From NCBI GenBank assembly GCA_018340805.1, contig JACMZG010001863.1, forward strand, positions 21,232,085 to 21,296,084: 64,000 nt of DNA, read 5' to 3'. Under the pieces are notes generated by a model. That model worked only from the letters and a program-made list of their open reading frames with translations. It made no database searches and was not told the DNA's origin. How positions within the stretch are numbered: position 1 is the first letter of the stretch; each line of letters begins with the position of its first letter. Positions 1 to 11,182 of the stretch are shown here, one piece after another. The position numbers and the translations under genes are program-made. Source of the DNA: Microvelia longipes. Taxonomy: Eukaryota; Arthropoda; Insecta; Hemiptera; Veliidae.

Positions 1-344
1 TTGGCCCCTGGGTATTAATAGATATATATGGATAAGTAAAACTGGGATACTAATGGCTCAGAAAAAAATTGTCAGATGGCATTAAGAGTATTTTTAATAT
101 TATATTTTTCAGTAAAGGCAGTTTGTAGAATTAAAAGAGGAAAGATAATAAAGTTTCTTTTTATCAAATTTTCAAAGAATATTTGTCCTTTATGCTTCAG
201 CTGACTTCTTTTTACGAGTATCCTTTAATTTGTTAATACAACCTCACTAATAAAAAATCTGATATTCTTTTTTATCTCTTCTCTCTGATTAACTATTATA
301 ATTAATAAATTACTATAGATAAACAATAAATCAAATCCTGGTTT
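1..344. other. AT-rich non-coding DNA
   Basis: No coding exon, RNA gene or repeat structure that I can support. Base composition matches the surrounding intergenic DNA. Confidence 0.5.
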
Positions 345-1247
345 TGGGTCTTTCAGGTCCAAAACTGGCAATTTTTAATAAAACAGGTCAATTCAGGTGG
401 GATGAACTACTATCAAGTATTAATTAAAGTTTGAAAACTATTTTTTTTTTCAAATGCTATTCATAGAAAGTGAGAGCAGAGCCCAGGTTGAGAACCCCAA
501 ACCTCTGGTATTGAAATCGCGTGAATAATGAAAACTTAAAAGTCTCTCCACAAAACAAAAATTTATTGGCAAAGCACTTTTAACCTACAAAGTAGGACAT
601 CATCAGTGCAAAACATACAAACAAAAACAATAGAATGAATAAAATAATATGAACAAGCAAATAATGATAATGATACAATATAAATAAATAAAAATCCTTG
701 ATTATGTAGATTTAAAGTAATTACTGTTAAGATGTTGTAAAGGAAGAACAAGTCCATGTTTTTTTCAATAAATTTTATTAACTTAAATCACTTTAACTGT
801 CCTCTTAAAGTCAGGTGTCTGCTTTTTTTTTAAAGAAATTGAGCAGAGTCAAAACAGAGTAGGTGATGAATGAGAGTCATCCCCCGCTACTGATGGCTAT
901 ACTACAGGCGTCCATGCCTTCTATTGTGAGTCCGACTCTGATATCAAGTGAAAAAACATTGACTCGTTCATCTTATTTTTTAACATCTCAATGGTCATTG
1001 CTTTAAATCTACATAATTTAGGTTTTTATTTATTTACATGGTATCGTTATTTGATTTTTATCATCTTATTTTATTTAGGTTTATTCATTGTGTTGTAACT
1101 TGTTTGTAGTTTTTGTTCTGATGATGGCCTCTTTGTAGGTTAAAAGCGCATTGCCACTAAAGTTTTGTTTTGTTAAGTTTCATTATTATCTCATTCTATT
1201 CCTTTTGAAATCTTTTGTTCGTACGATCACGGCCACAAAGGCAGCAT
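345..1247 (-). mobile_element. SINE-like repeat, copy A, split by a nested element
   Basis: The left part (about 345-518) and right part (1213-1247) align with the cleaner copies at 47735-47937 and 60971-61201. Shared features include the 'aattaattaaagt' and 'ctattcata' blocks, the Pol III B-box-like segment near 481-500 and the terminal 'acgatcac.gccac..aggca' block. The copy is interrupted exactly between two TTGAAATC octamers by the 686-bp element at 519-1204. The copy is old and diverged. The tRNA-derived origin is inferred from the intact copies. Confidence 0.6.
519..1204. mobile_element. hAT-like foldback MITE with 8-bp target duplication
   Basis: It is flanked by TTGAAATC at 511-518 and 1205-1212. 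Sequence beyond the right duplication continues the host SINE in register with the other copies, so the boundary is well supported. Inside, about 200 bp at each end (roughly 530-740 and 985-1195) are imperfect inverted repeats. The terminal regions read 'gaataatgaaaac' on one side and, reversed, 'gataataatgaaac' on the other. The centre (741-984) is single-copy and has no transposase. An 8-bp duplication is the hallmark of hAT elements, but the ends do not show a classical hAT terminus, so the superfamily is provisional. Confidence 0.6.
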
Positions 1248-1610
1248 AAAAATTAACTACTATCAATTTTGAAGTAAAAATTACAGTATATGAATAATAA
1301 AGCTATTTTGTTTTAAAGAGGTAATATTTTTTTCTGATATAGGGCGTTTAGGTTCACTTTATTCCCTGGTACAGAACTTTGAAATGAAAATTTGTATCGG
1401 GGAGTACTAAAAAACTATTTGCTCCGAGGAGCACTGAAGACCACATTCTTGTTGTAGTTCAGCCATAGTTCCGCTAAATAGCAACATTGTTTAAGTTATT
1501 TGTATTTATTTAATAGAAAGTATTATTCACAATGTTTGGTAGTGCTTTATGTGACACTGAGTTGGTAGCAGTTATTTATTTTATTATTACTCTTTACCTC
1601 AGAAAAAATA

Positions 1611-1711
1611 GCATACACTGCATGGCTGTGAATGTCATTTTTTACCTCAGCTCGTTTTACTGACTCACTTCGGTAAAATAAAGATTAACTTCACAGCCTA
1701 GTGGTATAATA
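1611..1711. repeat. short palindromic repeat, copy 1
   Basis: An imperfect hairpin pairs 'ggctgtgaatgtca' (1624-1637) with 'taacttcacagcc' (1686-1699). The loop is a 'cagctcg...cgg' segment. A related hairpin with a similar GC-rich loop lies at 55708-55829, so this looks like a small dispersed family. Confidence 0.4.
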
Positions 1712-2539
1712 TACTATCATACTATTGTTCACCACTAATTTAAACAATTTTTGTTGTAAATCAACCAAACTATTAAGTACTAAAATAAAATGTTTCTAAC
1801 CTGCAGTCATAATATCCTGATTTTAATTGAAATAGACAACTTTACAATTTTTCTGAAGTTGGCAACCATGACATATGATAATGCCTGTTACACTCTTTTT
1901 TATTTTTTTAGGGAACCCAAAAATGTTCCCCTTGAGGTTTTCAGCAGGTTAGTGTCATGTTAATGTTGGATAAACCAAGTATTTATCCATGAAATATTTA
2001 CTACTTTTCTAAATATTTACTAATTTACCTTTGGCCATGCAACTAATTTTTAACAAACTAATCACAAATAACTAATGATTAATACATAAAACAAGGATTT
2101 CAATCAATTTTTTAAATCTTGAAAAAATATTAATTTTGGGAGTTGAAATTTCACAAAAACTCTGTATATTTAATTTTATCTTACCAATTTCATATTTGTC
2201 AACTGTTATTATTACTTTGTAAATTATTATATTTAAAACAACACTGATTAAGTCTTACTTTCTTCACATTTTAAGTTTAAAAAATACTAAGTAATTTTAA
2301 GTTATTACTTTTTAAAAATAATTTTACCTTTTTTTAATATTTAAGTTTATTATTCATTGTACATTACTATTATCATTTTTTTTAGTTATTAAAAAACAAA
2401 TAATGTTACTGAAAAGTATAGGTGTCATTTCTTATTAACCTAAGTTCATTTCTACATCTTGAATATAAAAACATTTTAGAGCATGAGAACCATTCAAATT
2501 TAATTTGCCAGTACTTAAACTAAGGTAGATTATTTGCAT

Positions 2540-3110
2540 TTTTACTTTTCCTCATTTATATCGCATGTATAAAGGAAAAGTGTTGTTTGTAAAAAAAATT
2601 TGAAACCGAAATGTCCTCTAAATTATCCGTTTCAGGTGTTTTTAAGGCATCCTAAGTGGTTTTTACAAAAAGATTTGGCATGCAAGTAGCCATGTATAAC
2701 ATAACATATGTGCCAAGTTTCATATCATCAGCATTAGTTCAAATTTTATTGAATGAGTTGTATACATTTTTAAAAAGTCAGAAAACTATACAATTAAGTT
2801 GAATGTTGGTACAACTTTGTACCGTTTGATAAAAATTTGGTACCTTTACGTAATAAATAAGTACACCAAGTATCGTTCCAATACGACTAGTATATCCATG
2901 AATGTATCAAGTAAGCGGAACGGGTGACCGCTGAGAATGAAACGGATGCATTTACTACCTGAGGACAAGCAAAGCGAGTCCAAAGACATGCTGCAGTATA
3001 AATTTAGTGAATTGTATATTTTGAGGACGAGCGAAGCAGGGAGGATGAGTGTAGGGAATCTGATGTGATGAGGAAAAGTTCTAAAGTCCCCTGTACCAAT
3101 CTTTTTAAGT
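2540..3110 (-). repeat. interspersed repeat family A, near full length
   Basis: Read on the minus strand it matches 13948-14345 and 38128-38840. Shared features are a start with 'gaacttttcctc', a 'gactcgct' GC-richer block, 'aatgaaac', 'tgtacttatttattac', then 'acacctgaaacggataatt' and a terminal hairpin 'acttttcc...ggaaaagt' (about 2550-2590). No reading frame is visible. It resembles the non-coding 3' region of a retroelement, but I cannot assign a family. Confidence 0.55.
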
Positions 3111-3150
3111 ATTAATGTCTCTCAAATTATTATAGATACTTAAACAGCTA

Positions 3151-3283
3151 CACTGTCGACTCATTGGTGGGAAAATTCCGGTTAACACTAGTGCTGCAGC
3201 AGGCCTGCCTTTCAACTGAGTGGACCTGGCTTAATTTTCCTCTTTTTGCTCACATTCAGTTTGAAATTAACTTTTCATACTTT
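3151..3283 (+). repeat. interspersed repeat family C, copy 1
   Basis: About 130 bp match the reverse complement of 20240-20376. Conserved blocks include 'actgtcgactca', 'acactag' and 'cctttcaa.tgagtgg'. No coding capacity. Confidence 0.5.
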
Positions 3284-3465
3284 TAATAACTTTGAAAAAT
3301 CTAAATTATGATTGAAACTTTGGCTGGAAAACATTTTTTTCTTACCGAGACAAATAAGTGTTTAGCCCAAAATGATTACCATTAAGCTGTTCATTATAAC
3401 CAACCTGTTGTCATCCCTAGTTGGGTGGGACAATCCTGATTAGTGTTGATGATCTAAAATTTGTA

Positions 3466-3471
<6 letters not shown>

Positions 3472-3539
<68 letters not shown>
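3472..3539. repeat. (TA)n microsatellite
   Basis: About 68 bp of uninterrupted TA dinucleotide. Confidence 0.95.
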
Positions 3540-3541
<2 letters not shown>

Positions 3542-3659
3542 TAATTATCTTAAAATATTACATTCCAGGGTTGATTAACTATAGGCTCTGTCTTGAGCAG
3601 ACAAGAGGTAGCAGTCCAGCACCTACCCTGGCCTCAAGATTGATTGTACAATTTCGATA

Positions 3660-4857
3660 AAGACATGTTTAATCAAAAGATGTACTTAAATAAAGGCTAT
3701 TAATAGTTTAAATAAATTTTATTTTTAAAATAAATATCACAATACAAGAAAAATCAACACAAAAAGAGCAACCATTGAATGTACTAGATATCAGCCTTCG
3801 TTTTGCCCCTTTACCAAATAAACAGTAGTTAAAACCATGCAACTACAGCCATAAAATGCATGGTTCCATGCCATGCATCTTATCTTGACCACAAAACTGT
3901 AGATCAGCTTCTGGTCTACCACAAGCTTGGAGTATTAATTTATTGTAATTAGCATGGGCAGCTCTTGTGGCAGATGAAACTAGAGACAAACTACAAAAAA
4001 CAAATTAAGTAATGAGGATATTTTTATTTACTATATATTATTAAGCAGAGTCACAAATAAACTTTAAACCAAATAAAAAAGTTAAAATCATGGTCTGTGA
4101 GTGAGGTTAATTGAATTTTCTTAAACCACTAACTATGATGTGGAAATATGTAGTAAATTGGTACACTATCAGTGTTTTTTAAATCAAAGGTTTTGTTTAT
4201 AAGAAGTTTGCTTAAACCATGAATCAAATTTTACTGACAAAAAAAAATAATAGATCATGAGTCCGAAGTTCACCTTTTGTAGATATATAAATAGTTTTGC
4301 TACAAAAAATTATTCCTTTGATTGTAAGCACACAAATAAGTTTATTCTTATCCATATTAAGTTATTCCACTGAATTTCTTCATTAATAATCGAACCCGGG
4401 TTTCAACCATTTAAAGGACATCATTAGTCTCAGGTGAAGGAGAAGAAATTAGTTCCCATGTATATTCAATAGGAACTCTTTCATTACTAGAAAAAGAGTA
4501 CTAGAGTCAGTTTTCAGTCTTAACAATGAAAAGAACAACAAATAAGAATTTTTACTTCCTTTTCTTCATCTTATTGACCTCTAAGTGGTTGAAATTCCAC
4601 TTTGTTAATATATAAATTCAGTGTGGAAACTTTTTATTATTATTTATTTATTATTATACCATAAACTCTAGTGAGACGGTTTTTAATCAAATGTTTATAA
4701 ATTCATATTACAGCTAATAACTAATGTCATATCTAAAATTATTAGTTTAGAAACAGTTAAGCTAGAGTTCATCAGACAATGATAAATAAAGTCTCATTGT
4801 CAGTTGAATTTCTTAGTCAACAAATAAAGCTGAATAATTTGATGATAAAAGAAATTC
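3660..4857. other. non-coding intergenic DNA
   Basis: AT-rich sequence downstream of COPS9. I see no exon with splice signals and no recognisable repeat structure. A small hairpin occurs at about 4773-4803 (gacaatga...tcattgtc). Confidence 0.4.
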
Positions 4858-5305
4858 ACTGGTGACCAAAGAGGCTAATACCTGGAGGGCGTACATAGGC
4901 AGAATAACCAAGTTAAAAGGGGTCCGAATGTGAGACAGTTTCCGTAAGGTGCCATAACTGTACTTAACCCCTACTGTAGTCTCACAAGAAAGAGACTAGA
5001 CACTCTTCACCCCTCAATAACTCTTATTGTAGCATCCATTTTACAAACAGCGGGCATTTTTCAGTGACATATTAAATCACTTTATACAAAACAGATAATT
5101 AAAGAATATATGTGATAAATAATAATTAAAACTTATTTTAAATTATTTTTTTAATAAAGGCAAATTAGAGGAAACATGATGTAATATTTACGTTGAATTG
5201 TAATTATTATGAAAAATGATGTCACCAATGTTCAGTTATGGCACCTAGATAGTTGTATCCTGCCTCTAAGTATGTCTCTTTGTTAGTGACCCTTTTAATA
5301 TATCA
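4858..5305. mobile_element. inverted-repeat element (MITE-like)
   Basis: The left segment (4858-4970) and the reverse complement of 5220-5305 share 'ggt.ac..aaagag', 'ggaggc'/'agaggca' and a conserved 'aggtgccataactg' block. This gives imperfect arms of roughly 95 bp around a non-coding centre. Target duplications were not identified, so the boundaries are approximate. Confidence 0.4.
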
Positions 5306-5371
5306 TTATATGATGAACTCTTATATGAAGTTAAAATGATTTTAGATTCATATTACAACAAATAAATAATG

Positions 5372-5377
5372 TTTATT
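5372..5377 (-). promoter_or_regulatory. candidate poly(A) signal of COPS9
   Basis: AATAAA on the minus strand, about 37 nt past the COPS9 stop codon. It is the first canonical signal downstream. Confidence 0.5.
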
Positions 5378-5413
5378 TACAAGAAAAAAAGAGTATAATG
5401 TAGATAGTCTCTA

Positions 5414-7584
5414 TTAATCTAAGTTTTCATCATCATAGAGATCATCAAAATCTGAAAAATAAACAAAACATTTATAAGTTAGATTAATGGGCCTTCGCCT
5501 CATAGTCACTGTGCAGTGTCTGGCCACTTTGTTGTTGTATTTTATTATTTCTTGTTATTTGATAATTTGTTACACAGCATTTTTCCATTTTTATCCAGCA
5601 GATTTCCCATCAATTCTCTAGAGTCCCCTCTTTGGAGCCATATAGTATGGAACAACATATTTTTTTTTGGAACTGGGATTAGCATTGCATGGAAGAAATA
5701 ATAATTTAGAATTAGGTCAGTCTAGTTCTTTGATAAAACTTTTTTTTATCTACAAACTAGATACTTTCTTTATCTAGTATTTCATTTTACATTGAAATGT
5801 CTATATTATTATTCTTCTAAAAGAAGGTAATTAAGAAGGTTGTTATTCAATAATATGCATTTCTTTTACCAATTAACACAATTACATATTTTTGTAATTC
5901 CATGTAGTAAAATATCTTTGTATGGCACATAAGTTCATTCTATGGAGGTTCGGGGTATTTATTGTTGCATGGAATTTCGCCATCTATTTAACATTTTTTT
6001 TAAATGCTACATGCCTTGGGTTTTATAATTGATACATTTAAAAGTTAAAATTAACAGGTGTCCAACATTAACCCGGTGAGAATACTTTGTTTGTTAAATC
6101 CTTAACAAACAAAGGGTAGAATGGATGAGCTGTTTGAGTGTTTCGCATTATTTACTAATAACATTGCTTGCTGCTGACATCATTGTTTATATTTTGCCAT
6201 TAGTGTAATTAAAAGAAAAATGAGGATACATTTAAATTAAGAACTATATTTTTTTATTATTGAGATCTACAGGTGCCAAAACATTTAAAGAAAAATACAG
6301 GTACCACATTGTTTGCTATTAAAAGTTTCCCCTTTCTATTATAGTAGACAGGAAAGAAAAAAAAATTCTAAGAAATTACCATTAAAGAAGTCACAGTGCA
6401 CAGATTTTTCATTTGCAGCTAGGTCTAGCAGTAAACCACTTGAACCACCAGCCTAAAAACAAGCATTGAATGGCTTAAAATTTTAGCAGTAAAAATGTAA
6501 AAAAAAAATAATGAAAACAAATATAGGGTAATAGAATCAACTAGTGAAACCACAACCCTATAATGGGCTGTTAACATATTTATCAATGTTAGTCAATGAA
6601 GCTTGATGATGAGCAGTATTTATCCCTCATGACTACACTCATGAAAATGTCATTACTACTACTAACATTATCAACACCTCGCTTACCCATTACCAGTTAT
6701 GCAGTTCTTTTAGCATCATTTGATACTTAGACAAATTATTTAATTATAATTAAATCATGGTTTATATCAGAAATCCTTAAAAAATATGTTTTGATGGATA
6801 CTTGGCTGGAGTTTGTAAGGGAAGTGGATTTACTGGTCGATTCTACTCCACATTAAAACAAACATGTAATAAAAAATATATGCTCATTACACAGCAGAAC
6901 TTTATGATGTTTAGCAAGGAGTCACCATTCCTACAATGTACCCTATTTTTAACTAAAAATATACTCTTTAAAGTGAATTTACCAAATTATACATTTCAAC
7001 CTAACTACATAGATAATACCTCAAAGCAAAAAACCAAATTTGTGACTGAAATGACATGGGTCATGACTCATGGCCAGGGAAGGCATAATGGAACCTTCTG
7101 GAACAATGGAAATAATGAGAGCAGAAATAATGGAACCTAATACTTCTACTTTCTGGCAGCACTTAAATAAAATTCGGGTTTTTACAATACATAAATAACG
7201 TATAGGATGTGAACATACAAATCAGATTATTTAGTTAATAAGATTATAGTATTATGTAGTTAAGATTTATTAGTAGGTGAAAGATCCCTAGTTCCCTGTC
7301 CTTGTTGAAGAGAGAATATTATTATCTCAAAACAATTTTTCTTGCATCGTGATTATTTCTTTAAAACATATCTTGTCAAGTACAATACAATAAAAAACAT
7401 ATCTTGTAAGTATAATACTTAGTATTACAGACATGCTACAAGTAAGTTCTCAAAATAGAAAAAATTAGAATAATAAAATGTATTAAGAAAATCGATTACT
7501 ATGTTGCATTACCTCTTCCAAATCCATGAGATACAAGCTTGGTCCTTCAGGAAACATCTCGTCAGCAACAACTGTTGGCTTCAT
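5414..7584 (-). CDS. COPS9: COP9 signalosome complex subunit 9 (CSNAP), 3 exons
   Basis: A tiny acidic subunit of the COP9 signalosome, the complex that removes NEDD8 from cullin-RING ubiquitin ligases. Exons on the minus strand are 7584-7513 (residues 1-24), 6452-6380 and 5451-5414, 183 bp in all. They give 60 residues, against 57 for the human protein as I remember it. Every junction is GT-AG and the phases join cleanly. The product starts [14 protein letters not shown] and continues with a '[19 protein letters not shown]' block. It ends in an acidic tail, [12 protein letters not shown], rich in Asp with aromatic residues; in the family this tail docks the protein onto the complex. The order and spacing match animal COPS9 throughout. 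The start is the only in-frame Met before the family motif. Intron 1 is about 1.06 kb and intron 2 about 0.93 kb. It is transcribed away from TfIIS. Confidence 0.95.
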
Positions 7585-8128
7585 ATTTCCACTCAGATTA
7601 ATTTTGTTAAATTTAATTAACTCGATTAAAAATCAAAAGTATTAAGATTGGTGTACGAGATCCAGCAGTCAAAGTTTGTAAATAAATAAATTGGTAACAA
7701 AATAAAAAGGTTACAAAGTTTGGCTAATTAGCCGCTATGATATCAAAATCGATATTTATAAAATATATTTTATTGTTATTTATACAAGAACATATGTATT
7801 TAGTTAATTTATTTAGTTAAACATTTTATATGCTTATGAATAATTAAATGCTTTATTAAAATAAGAACTAAAAATATGATGAATAACAGCAGCTTAAACA
7901 CGTACCATATTCCTTCAAAAGTTTAAATTTACCGCCCCTTTGTTGCTGAAAAAATTTGGAGCTCTAATCATAAAGGCGGTGAACTCCTTCTAGTTTTTGT
8001 TGTTGTCCGGCTTGAAAATTTATTTTTTTGTTTAGTAGTGCTGCAAGTTTTGTTTGGGCGGTGTTACTCTACAGTGAAGTAAATTTAACGTATTTTTCCT
8101 TTAAAGTTGGATATCATTTGCCGCTAAA
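7585..8128. promoter_or_regulatory. shared intergenic promoter region of COPS9 and TfIIS
   Basis: The start codons of two divergent housekeeping genes are 544 bp apart, so both promoters and 5' UTRs must lie here unless there are further upstream non-coding exons. The half nearest TfIIS (about 7920-8090) is richer in GC and contains 'aaaggcggtg' and 'gggcggtgtt' blocks. No clear TATA box is placed for either gene. Bidirectional control is inferred from the layout. Confidence 0.6.
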
Positions 8129-11100
8129 ATGAGTGTTGAAGACGAAGTATTGAAAATACAGAAGAAGCTAAATAAAATGACTTCGGACGACGGAACTGTA
8201 GGTTATTTTTATTCAGTCATTTCCTTATAGATTTATGTCAATAATTGTATAAATAAAATACAATTTAATTCAGTATAATGCTGTATTTCATTACAGACCA
8301 ACTTTTCTGTTGCTCGCTTAGAAAAACGTGATTTTATAATAAATAAAACTAATTATTTATACAAGTAGCTTGATGAAGGTCTCTAGCTAAGTTTTATTTT
8401 TGCTGACTAAATGCATTTGAGTGATCTTAGATCTTTTTCTCTATAGATGTAAACATCCCTGGCTGCAGTGTCCTATCTCTAGTTTCATATATTTATAAAG
8501 TAAAGGTGCCCCTGATTCTAAGGCTTAAGTTAACCAATATGAGTTTAAGGAGATTATTGTTGTTAGTTTACCTATTTGTTTGCATCTCTTAAAGTGAAGT
8601 CTGTATAGGGTAGTATAGATAATTAGTACGTTCACACACACTCTAGATCCGCGGATCGTATAGAATACGTATACAATACGGTCAACTAACTTCACGGTTC
8701 TTGCAGTGTATTTGTTTAGTCGATCGAGAGATAACTGATCCCGCCAAAACATGGTGTCTTGTGTAGTGAAGCTTCACTATTGGTTATAAGAAAGTTTAAA
8801 ACAAAAATATATTTAATTAAATTGTGATTTCTTTGCATAATAATAAAGTTACACTAAAAAAAATAATATTCCAAAAGTTATTTGATCAAAAGCAGTTATA
8901 TTGAATTGAAATAAAGTGAATTAAAAGTTCGACGAGAAGGTTATCCGTTAAATACGATAGTCTCTAAAGGTACACACACAAAAAGACAGCGTATCGTGAG
9001 ATTCCATCTCCCTGGTTCTAACGTATGGGATTGGATCCCCTCCGCATGGTTCATACAGCTTAAATTACCGTATTGAGAGATCGTACTCTATATGATACGT
9101 GGATCTAAAGTGTGTGTGAACGTACAAAACGATATCCTATTGAATTTTATTACTTTTTATAGTAATATTCAGATTTAAAAACAAAGGTAATTTTCATAAC
9201 TATCATTTTAAAATTTTATTGCCAATATTTTTACATGGCAACCAATTTAAAAATTAAATTGCATTGACAACCTATAGAATTTGTGTCAAATTTTTTAAAT
9301 TTTTCTAAAAATATCAATTTCAGGGCAGCACAACTATACCCAATCATGATAATATTAGTATTAGTCACCATTGTATACACTATATCGCCATTTAGGTTCC
9401 TGCCATATTGGATTCAACTTTGAAATTTCAAATTGAAACTCCCAGAGGTGTCAGAATTAAACAGAGAGAGTAGTCAACACATAAGACTGACGCCAGTGCC
9501 ATTAGTAACCAGCACTATTAATTGTTAAAATGTCAAAAAACAACTTGAGATTTCAAGATATTAAGTGAGCCTGTTGATTTCCTCATTATAAATAAAAATG
9601 TAAAAAGATTTAATTTAATGAGTAGGATTGTTGGCTGAATTCAACTCATTTGTTCATAGTGGCCACCCAGCACAGCAGTCTTTTAACAGCACCTTTCTGA
9701 CTAGCTGTTACTCCACAATCTTTACGTAGCTTATGATTGGTGGGAACACCTATATTGTAATACTACCGACCAATATCACTTTTACCCACTGCAGCTAAGT
9801 TATTGGAAAAATGCAGTGAAAATAGACTTACACCGTACTTTGAAAAACGGATTTCAAAATAATAAAAGCACTGACGACGCTATTATGACGTTAACCAGAT
9901 ATATTACCACTAAATTAGATAAAAACAAAAAAGTAATTGCAGTTTTCTTAGACTTAAAAAAAGCGTTTGATACTGTAGACCAAAAGAAATTAATAGAAAA
10001 ACTGCAATACTAGGGCATTAGAGGTAAAGTGTTAGATTTACTGACCGACAACATTACTAACCGACAGCAACAAGTTAAACTACTTAACCAACTTAGCTAT
10101 TCAACAACATTAAATACAGGAACCCCACAGGGAACTGTTTTATCTCCTAAATTATTTCTAACTTATATAAATGACCTATACAATATTCCAAAATTAGGGG
10201 AAATAATTGGTTTTGCAGACAACACTTGTCTAGTATTTTCATCAGAAAAAGAAACTTGGCAACAACTAATATCTCATGTTGAACAACAACTATCTCTCAT
10301 AAGTAAATGGTTGCATACAAACCTATTATTTTTAAATACTAACAAAACTAAATTTATAACCTTTTCGATCTCAAAAACAGGACAACCTACGCAGACTAAT
10401 AAACTAAAAATACACGACTGTAAGTGCAGCCGACTAAATAACCATACGGACTCAAATTGCAACTGTACTTCAATAGACAGAGTTTCGTCCATCAAATACT
10501 TAGGAGTAACCATAGACCAGAATCTGACATGGAAAATGCACATCAAAAATATTACTAACAAAATTCGAAAATTCATTTACTATTTCAGATCCCTAAGAGA
10601 ATTCTGCGACAACATCTTGATGAAAAGGATTTACCACGCTTTAGTGGAATCTGTTCTTAGCTATAATTGGGTGGGGTTCTGCTAACCCTACACACTTATA
10701 CTCATTGGAAATAGCACAGAAAGCCGTGATAAAAACTATTCTCAATGAACCAAGACTTTACCCCACAGACCAGTTATTTAGAGACTTTCCAGTCCTCACA
10801 GTAAAAAAAATATTTACTAAACAAGTGCTACTAAAATATTTTAATGAAAAAAAAGACTATATTAATCACGATCATAGTACTAGAAATAAAACAAATAGAA
10901 AAGTAATAACAGTTAAATGTAGAACATTATTGTTGCAGCGTCAGGCTTTTGTGAGGGGACCTATTCTTTTTAATACGCTACCTGATCATATTAAAACTAA
11001 CTTATACTATAAAGATTACAAAAAAGAAGTAATAGAATGGATTAACCCTCCACCACTATACAAACTTTCTTAAAAAATAATTATATATTTTCATCTTATT

Positions 11101-11135
11101 ATTAACTTTAAAATTTTATTCAGTTTACTTTATTT

Positions 11136-11182
<47 letters not shown>

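Noticed and set aside
3421..3660. Open frame of 79 codons on the plus strand
   Set aside because: Most of it is translated TA microsatellite (Ile-Tyr repeats). The same applies to frames at 28738-29019, 29643-29843, 32319-32573, 44389-44628 and 47359-47694.
6802..7140. Open frame of 112 codons on the plus strand
   Set aside because: It lies wholly inside intron 1 of COPS9 on the opposite strand, has no family motif and shows no conserved pattern.
10274..10576. Minus-strand frame of 100 codons
   Set aside because: Antisense shadow of the LINE reverse transcriptase.
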